From Drosophila miranda (lineage: Eukaryota; Arthropoda; Insecta; Diptera; Drosophilidae), in assembly GCF_003369915.1 (NCBI RefSeq), contig NC_046676.1:14428001-14492000 (forward strand): 64,000 nucleotides of DNA, read 5' to 3'. Position numbers and translations under genes: made by a program. Of the stretch, positions 57,700 to 64,000 are shown in pieces. Positions within the stretch are counted from its first letter, which is position 1, and every line of letters starts with the position of its first letter. Below the pieces are notes generated by a model, which worked only from the letters and a program-made list of their open reading frames with translations, was not told where the DNA came from and searched no databases.

Positions 57700-58912
57700 A
57701 TGGGCAATTGCCTGAAATGCTTCCAGTCTTCTGCCGAACAATCGTTGCCAACGTCCTCATCTCCTAGCGCATCGCACTCGAACGCCTGCCAAACCACCAG
57801 CCTCGCCAACTGCTACGAATCGGTCTGCCTCAATCCCAATGCAAATGAGCGCTGTGCCATATACAACGACCGGCCACGCGGTATGTACATTCAAATGAAA
57901 TCGCCCTTCACTTTTAAGTCAAAATTCTCTTGCTCATTACATTTCAGAAACAGACGAATTGCTCTCTAGCCGAACTCCACTCAAGCCAGTAAAAGCAAAC
58001 AATTGTGATACTAAGCGTAATAGTTTTAAGTCTTTAGGTTTGCTTAATGGAAGTGCACCCACGATGAGCGATATCATAACAACTGGTGAGTCATTTTGTC
58101 TGCCAAAAGAGAGAGATTTCTATTGGAATTCGTTTTAATTATGTATCGTTCGCACAGCTGTCAAGGAATCCATGGAGGTTTCACACCAAAATCTAATCAA
58201 ACTGTTCGATGTGTACAAAGACCCGGACGATGAGGACATGATACTCACTGATGGCATCGAACGTTTGTGCAATGATCTGAACTATCAGCCCGATGAGTTC
58301 GCAATACTTGTATTGGCCTGGTGCCTGGATGCCTCTCAGATGTGCCGGTTCACCAAGACCGAATTTATTGATGGCCTGCACAAGATGCGTGCGGACACAA
58401 TAGCTAACATTCGCCTGCGGCTGGAGCAAACAATTGAGATGCTTAAGGCGGACTCTGAGATGTTCAAGCAGCTCTATCGTTTTACCTTTCGGTAATTTAC
58501 TATACTGCTAATATTTTGTATATTTATATATGTATGCTGTTTGCTTGATTTCAGCTTTGGCCTTGAACCCGATCAGCGTGTCCTCTCCCTGGAGATGGCA
58601 ATCGATTTGTGGAAACTAGTGTTCACTGTACAATCACCTGATCTCTTTTCTAACTGGATAAACTTCCTCGAAAAGCACCCGAATATACGCCGCATACCGA
58701 AGGATACATGGAACATGTACCTCAACTTTACGGAACAATGTGATATAAACAATTACGATGACACCGAAGCGTGGCCCAGTCTCTTCGACGACTTTGTGGA
58801 ATATGAAAAGAATCGTGCGCTGGAATTGTCAGGTATTCATGACGATGATAACAACAATGATGATCTCCTTCAGAGCCACGTCAAGGCTGGAGATCTGGAT
58901 CACGTTTCGTAG
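57700..58912 (+). CDS. SCCRO3: DCN1-like protein 3 (SCCRO3), cullin neddylation cofactor
   Basis: Exons 57700-57880, 57948-58085, 58158-58491 and 58555-58912 give 336 residues. MGNCLKCF is an N-myristoylation/palmitoylation signal typical of DCUN1D3, placing the protein at membranes. The N-terminal extension is low complexity. The PONY/DCUN1 domain spans about residues 108-300 (LIKLFDVYKDPDDEDMIL, FAILVLAWCLDASQMCRFTK, FTFRFGLEPDQRVLSLEMA, IPKDTWNMYLNF), including the acidic patch that binds cullins. The C-terminus is acidic and Asn-rich. It promotes or restrains NEDD8 transfer by Ubc12 to cullins, downstream of Uba3. An AATAAA is at 59417. Confidence 0.94.
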
Positions 58913-59416
58913 TATCTGTCTTGAGTGCAAGGCAGCGTTCAACTCGCCAATATAACAACATAAAAAGAACTGTACATTTTCAAATTCAACGTTCATTTGC
59001 TCTCTCTTTCGGTTGCCTATGTTTCCCCAAAACACGCAAACCACACCACACCTGTGGTGTTGGGCAACTTTAGACAAACGTTGCGGTGCTGGCGCTGCTT
59101 AAGGATTCCAACACAACACTCATCACTCGGCAGTTAAAATAGAATAGCTTGCAAACCTTTCTCTGTGCTCGTAGCAGTAGCAAGAGCAACGGGCAATGGC
59201 ATTTGTTTATATAATTAAAGACTTATCAAGAAGAATTTCGGAAAAGCTCAATCATCGGAAACCATGTGTATATAACTAAATGACTTGAAGGCAACCCGTA
59301 TAATATTTAGCAATTAAAAAATGTATTATTTTAAACAAGTTTGAAACATTTTATGGCACTTAACTATTTAAATGCATATAATTAAATATTTAAATTTAAG
59401 TAGTGGATGTGAATTA

Positions 59417-59422
59417 AATAAA
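59417..59422 (+). terminator. Poly(A) signal of SCCRO3
   Basis: AATAAA about 505 nt after the stop, followed by A-rich sequence. Confidence 0.45.
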
Positions 59423-59584
59423 AACGGCTAAATACGAAACGAGTTCAATTTCTTTTGTTTTCGCTATGAAAAACCGACTACGTCCTCAGTTTTAAAGGTA
59501 GGTTATAGATACTTTCATACTTTATTATTATTATTAGTATTATTTCTCGAGCTTTGATTCAAGTTGTTATCCTGTTCGTTTTTT

Positions 59585-59690
59585 CATCGGTATATTTACG
59601 GTATATTTTGAAAATTAGACGTTATATGTCAGTATATTTCTGGGGGTCGATATATTTTATCGATAAGTTGTATTTGATCGGTCACACTGC
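59585..59690 (+). promoter_or_regulatory. Motif 6 / motif 1 promoter, or right end of the dispersed repeat
   Basis: GGTATATTTACGGTATATTT, a TATCGATA at 59658-59665 and GGTCACACTG at 59680-59689 occur in the same order as at the right ends of the 11.6-kb and 57-kb repeats. It lies 300 bp upstream of the RNF34-like start codon. It could be a genuine TATA-less core promoter or a repeat remnant serving as one. Confidence 0.5.
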
Positions 59691-59988
59691 CTGGCATATA
59701 TTTATGTACATATTTATGTATATGTATATATGTATTGCTTTGCCTGATAAAATTTATAAAAATCATTGCCTAATGAGTAAGTGTTTTGCTGACTTTCTGC
59801 GTCCAAAAGCTATTGCAATCGACGGAGATATGATAAGGGCGCAAAAAGGCTCGATTATCCAGTGATTCAGAGAGTTGACATTGAAAAACAAATGCAATGC
59901 CAACACAGTGGGAGTGAGAAGGAAGGGCAAGGATAAAGTAAATGGTCGATTGGACTAGTACATAAGCTCATAAACTACACACCCAATT

Positions 59989-62413
59989 ATGCCCTGCGAG
60001 AGTTGTGGAGTAGAGTTCACCGTATTTCGTCGGAAGCGCGCCTGCTTTGATTGCAAGTAAGTACATATGTAGGTACATAATTACATCTGTTCAGACCACA
60101 ATGCATACATAAATACAATGCATACATACGTAAATATGTAGGTGATTGGTGTACGAGAATAATTGTTTTCATTTGATTTATCCGAACCACAGGCGCTTTT
60201 ATTGCGCCAACTGCATAGATGCCAGGCGCTGCCAGCGATGTGCGATATTTGCTCAAAGACCGCTGCTGCGGACCGACTTGCAGAAGCTTAAGCCGAAGGA
60301 TCTTATATTTTACTTGCAGTCTAAGCATATTTCCACTGATGGCTGCTTGGGTGAGTCAGAACAGATGCAATTTAACCAGATTCAAAGTTTACACAGACGC
60401 CCTTTGCAGAGAAAGAGGAACTTGTCGGTCTGGTGCTGGCGCATGTGGCCCAAGTGGACACTGGTCGTGCTAGCAATGCTCCTCACAGTCCTGGACGAGG
60501 ACAGGCCAACCCCATTGATAGCATCAAACAATCGTGCCAAAATTTCTTTACTAATCTAACCGACAACTTAAGTGATTCCTTTGCTTCGTTCGATACAAAG
60601 GCAAGTTCAAAGCCGCCGGAAAATGGCCGTCAAGCCGGCGGGGGCACTGAAGCACCCTCGCATATATTTGAGCAGCCACGAGTGTCCACGCGGGAGATTC
60701 CCACATATGCCAGTGCCGTGAACGGCTCTAGTGGGCCCGAACGGGTTCATGTTCATGCCACTACGAACGGCAGCAGCCGTAGCAGCAATAGTCCGTCGAC
60801 TTCCACACAGCCATCTAGTAGCCGCGATGCTGAGCCCACTCCACAAAACAGCCGAGACCGTGGTAATCAAAGCGAGCAAACGATTGAAAAAGTCCATGAC
60901 AACCGATCCGAGTGCGAGTGTTTTGATGATGAAATTATGGCCTCGTTCAGTGAACGCGTTACGGGTGGGCAAGCCAATCTAGCGCCAGAGCCAAGCTCAG
61001 CTGGATTGGGTCCGGGTCCATCTACAGCAATAAACAGAACCACTAACACGAGTCCAGGCTACTCGAATATACTGGAGGATACTGGCAAGGATGCCTGCGG
61101 GGCAGATGTTTCCTCACAGTCGAGTTTCGAGGAGCTAGGCGCTATAGGGGGCATATCCGACGAAAGCAAGACCACCACAGACACCAACAGCAGCAACCTC
61201 GACCAGTGGCAAGTGCTAGAGGTGAAGAGGATCGACCCAGCAGCTGACACGCCAAGTACTAGCCACACGGAGGAAATTCTAGAAGTGACTCTGCGCAGCC
61301 GACCATCCCGGGACGGAGACGAAGGGGCGGACACCACAGAGACCCTCAACATTGAGCAGCGCTCTGTTGCCCCAAACAATTGTCCCGCTGTGCCGCAACG
61401 CTCAAAGAAAGTCACCCGACGTCGTTCCGATGGCTACTTGAGTCGTACTCATCATTCCAGCGACGATGAATCGCCCGTGGCATCTGGGGGACGAGGGCTT
61501 ACTTTGGGTCTTTCCACCCTGAGTGAACAGCCCGAGCCAGCCACATACTCGCAGCGGCAAAGCTGTCAGCGATGTGGAAAGAACAAGACAAATATTCGTC
61601 GGCAAGTGGAGAAGATGCGGCGGCATCTGGAGAACTCGCAAATGTCTGAGGAGGATATCAAGAGAGAGCTGCAGTACTTTCTCACGTACCTGGAACAACG
61701 CACAAAGTCTGTAGACGGCTCTGAGGCAGGCAGCTACGCTGTATCTCCTCTGAGTGGAGAGGCGGTCAGCGTGGCCGGTGGGGGGAGATCTTCGGCTATG
61801 CCAATTACGCCTACAATTGAGTTCTCGCCAACGCAGGATGATGATATTCACTGGGACGATGACGAGGGCATTCATGTGTATGCAGCGCCTTCGGACTATG
61901 AGCCGGCGGCCTGCATTGATTCGCGATTTGTTAATTTGCAGGATTTTGAAGATTTGTATGTGTAGATGCTACATGATCTATGTAAATGGGGTAAACGAAT
62001 TATACTAAATATTCTTCGCTTGCTCCACAGAAATGATTTGGAGAGTCTGACGGTGAAACAATTGAAGGAAGTCCTCATGTTGCATCGAGTCGACTACAAA
62101 GGCTGTTGTGAGAAACAGGAACTGCTCGATCGAGTGAGCAGGCTCTGGAAGACTATGCGCTCGACACCAGGTGAGAGTACTCTTTGCCTGCTAAACCCGG
62201 CGTAACTCTTCTAACATGTATCCACGACCCGTTGCAGCTGTGGAAAAACTGGCTACGGATGAGCTTTGTAAGATTTGCATGGATGCGCCCATTGAGTGCG
62301 TATTCCTGGAGTGCGGGCACATGGCCACGTGCACGAAATGTGGCAAAGTGCTGAACGAATGCCCCATTTGCCGACAATATATTGTACGAGTTGTAAGATT
62401 CTTTAGGGCATAA
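59989..62413 (+). CDS. RNF34/rififylin-type E3 ubiquitin ligase
   Basis: Exons 59989-60056, 60193-60350, 60410-61955, 62031-62170 and 62238-62413 give 695 residues. An N-terminal FYVE-like zinc finger ([20 protein letters not shown], then [14 protein letters not shown]) precedes a first SAP-like segment ([20 protein letters not shown]). Exon 3 encodes about 500 residues of Ser/Thr/Asp-rich linker with a [17 protein letters not shown] stretch. A second SAP segment ([20 protein letters not shown]) and a C-terminal C3HC4 RING follow ([36 protein letters not shown]). Mammalian members ubiquitinate caspases and p53 regulators. Exon 3 could also read through its donor to a TAG at 61963, giving a RING-less form. 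Confidence 0.93.
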
Positions 62414-63383
62414 TTTTGATTTCAATAAGGTTACTGGTATTGTTGTTAGTGGAGATGGGGCCTGGGGGCCGCCCCCCACCTTTGCAGGTCAAAGTGCATC
62501 GTCCAGAGATGTACGCCAAGCCCGGGTCCAGGCCCACACCCAAGCCAAGCGGGAGGAATATTTGTTTCCTTTGATTGTACATTGATGCAAGTGCAAGCAG
62601 AAATTTGTTTTTATGCTTTACGATTTAGTACGTTGCAAGTATATAGTATACTATATAGCATATACATACGTATGTATATGTATACACACCCCTACCACAG
62701 ATACCGCTTTCAAAGTGTATTTATCTATTTGAAATTTGGAAATACTTTTGCTATATATTTAGTTTGTTCTTGTTGTTTGTATAAGAAACGGGAGGTTATC
62801 TAGATAAACTAACATTCCTATAAGATGAAAGAAGATTAAATCTATTATTAACAGTTGTGAAACACATCGACGGCTAGTTGCGCAATACATAATTTCAAAT
62901 TCGATTGGCATTGAATAAAAAGGCATGCCACACCCCACCCCAGAGATCGCTTCAGATAATCCACCATTATATTGAACTTTTCGAAGACCGATTCTTCGGA
63001 AAGGCAAGCGATATCTCGGGCAAACAGGACCAGATCGGAAAGTAAGAGTCAGACGATCAGCATTCATCTCAATTAAAAAATATAATAGATCGAAAAGACT
63101 AAGAAAATGTGTTAAAATAATAAATAAAACCAAAAATGGTTCTTCGCCGTAAGCGTTACGCTTTCTTATACATTTAGTCGTCATCTGTGCTGCAAGGAAT
63201 TACTGACCATCTCTTTACGTAATGTATCTCCATCGTTTCGAATGGTATGAGTAGATTTTCAAATACAACAGTCTTTATTTTGCAGTTAAGCGGTAGTCTA
63301 CGATTAATGACAAGAGCTAGGATAGCGCAGTGACTAGAGGGTAGGAAGAGAGACAGGTCCAATCAGCGTCAGTTGATTGGAAA
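62414..63383. other. Convergent 3' UTR spacer
   Basis: Noncoding sequence between two convergent genes, AT-rich with TATAC runs near 62640-62690. No gene seen. Confidence 0.35.
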
Positions 63384-64000
63384 TTAAATTCGGTGCATGC
63401 GCAGATCGAGCGGGGAGTCCACCTCCATACTCATGTAGTAATCCTCGCTCTGCAGATACGTGTGTTGTCTTTCGTTCAGCCAATAGCTGGAGGAATACTC
63501 CGTCTCTGGCTTGTGCTTCAGCGAGTAGTCGCTGGGCTCATTGCTGGACACATCCAGGTAGTAGCGAGTGGAGGAAGAGGAGGACTCAACGCTGCCCGCG
63601 GGCAGACATGTGTAGGGTGCCGGGGCCTCACTGGCCTCGAGCAGGTAGGGGGCGCGGGTCTGATGGGGCAGGGTCAGGGGCTGACTAGCAATGAGGTGGA
63701 TGCTGTGCTTGAAGGTCTTCACGTGCTTGCGGAGCGAAGAGGGATCTGTGTAGCGCTTCTGGCAGCCAGCCACCTTGCACATATAGGGTTTCTGGGGCGG
63801 AAAAGAAGACGGCCGTTAGTATATTTCCTCGATGCTGTGCGGGCTGTGCGTGACTTACCTCCATCGAGTGTGTCCTTGTGTGTTTGAACCGATCGGAGGA
63901 GTTGGAGTAGGCCTTCTGGCAGCCCTCGAAGCTGCACTTGTATGGCTTCTCTCCCGAATGCGATCGTATGTGAATCTTTAGATTTTCCGCCCTCGAAAAC
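63384..64000 (-). CDS. sug: Gli/Glis-type C2H2 zinc-finger factor, C-terminal part (sugarbabe-like)
   Basis: Exons 63859-64000 (continuing beyond the window) and 63384-63791. Visible are the end of one finger ([18 protein letters not shown]), a full finger ([19 protein letters not shown]) and a last finger ([20 protein letters not shown] with KTFKH). The signature [21 protein letters not shown] is typical of Gli/Glis/Zic proteins, and the match to Glis2/sugarbabe is best from memory. The tail after the fingers is Ser/Tyr-rich, and the extreme C-terminus PLDLRMHRI resembles a CtBP-binding PxDL motif. Sugarbabe controls lipogenic and gut enzyme genes in response to sugar. Confidence 0.8.

Noticed and set aside
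1-64000. tRNA, rRNA, snoRNA or microRNA genes
   Set aside because: No cloverleaf, box or hairpin pattern was convincing by eye; a covariance-model scan would be needed and could not be run.

Overview
This window is eukaryotic DNA that reads as Drosophila. It has dense genes with 55-75 bp introns, TATA/Inr, DRE and Ohler-type core promoters, and a gene set recognisable as orthologues of the melanogaster 50A-50C region of 2R (Muller element C): stj, fl(2)d, a CG6337/CG6347 cysteine-protease cluster, synaptogyrin, Echs1, tumbleweed (RacGAP50C), Uba3, Mecr, an OSCP1 homologue, a SET/MYND gene, SkpB, Sans, SCCRO3, an RNF34/rififylin homologue and a sugarbabe-like Gli/Glis zinc-finger gene. An obscura-group species is my guess from general feel only. 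Gene names come from recalled protein families, not from a search. Exon joins were chosen by hand so that phase and family motifs agree.

Layout. 1-6.4 kb: 3' part of stj (+) with a long 3' UTR. 7.4-11.2 kb: fl(2)d (-), the m6A-writer WTAP subunit. 11.6-12.6 kb: a dispersed repeat with inverted ends, abutting a small unrecognised 152-aa gene (+). 16.9-17.6 kb: a Ly6/uPAR GPI-anchored gene with an A-rich trailer. 20.1-29.1 kb: a papain-family neighbourhood holding a catalytically dead protease (-), an intact cathepsin-L-like protease (+), and a 1054-aa secreted protein made of seven tandem I29 prodomain/inhibitor modules and no protease domain (+). 30.7-32.2 kb: synaptogyrin (-). 33.2-36.8 kb: a large basic, internally repetitive, unrecognised protein (+). 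37.1-38.2 kb: Echs1 (-). 39.0-39.9 kb: an LDLa/sushi membrane protein (-). 40.5-42.6 kb: tum (-), divergent from Uba3 (+, 42.9-44.3). 44.4-45.5 kb: Mecr (-). 46.3-47.3 kb: OSCP1 (+). 47.9-49.7 kb: SET/MYND (-). 50.4-50.9 kb: SkpB (-). 51.5-51.9 kb: a small membrane protein (-). 52.2-54.1 kb: Sans (-). 55.1-57.2 kb: a cluster of the same dispersed repeat. 57.7-58.9 kb: SCCRO3 (+). 60.0-62.4 kb: RNF34-like (+). 63.4-64.0 kb: 3' end of the zinc-finger gene (-).

The most remarkable locus is the I29 array at 25.5-29.1 kb. Its 485-bp period carries one 423-nt phase-0 exon and one 62-nt intron. One tract of about 650 bp is repeated without visible difference 1455 bp (three units) downstream. It sits beside an active and an inactive papain-like protease, so it looks like a self-contained protease, pseudoprotease and multi-headed inhibitor cluster. 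The second pattern is a dispersed AT-rich repeat family whose ends carry Ohler motif 6 and motif 1 (M1BP-like) sequences. Its copies lie just upstream of the starts of at least five gene units. Uba3, SCCRO3 and SkpB all serve cullin-RING ligase/neddylation biology, but nothing in the sequence ties them together.
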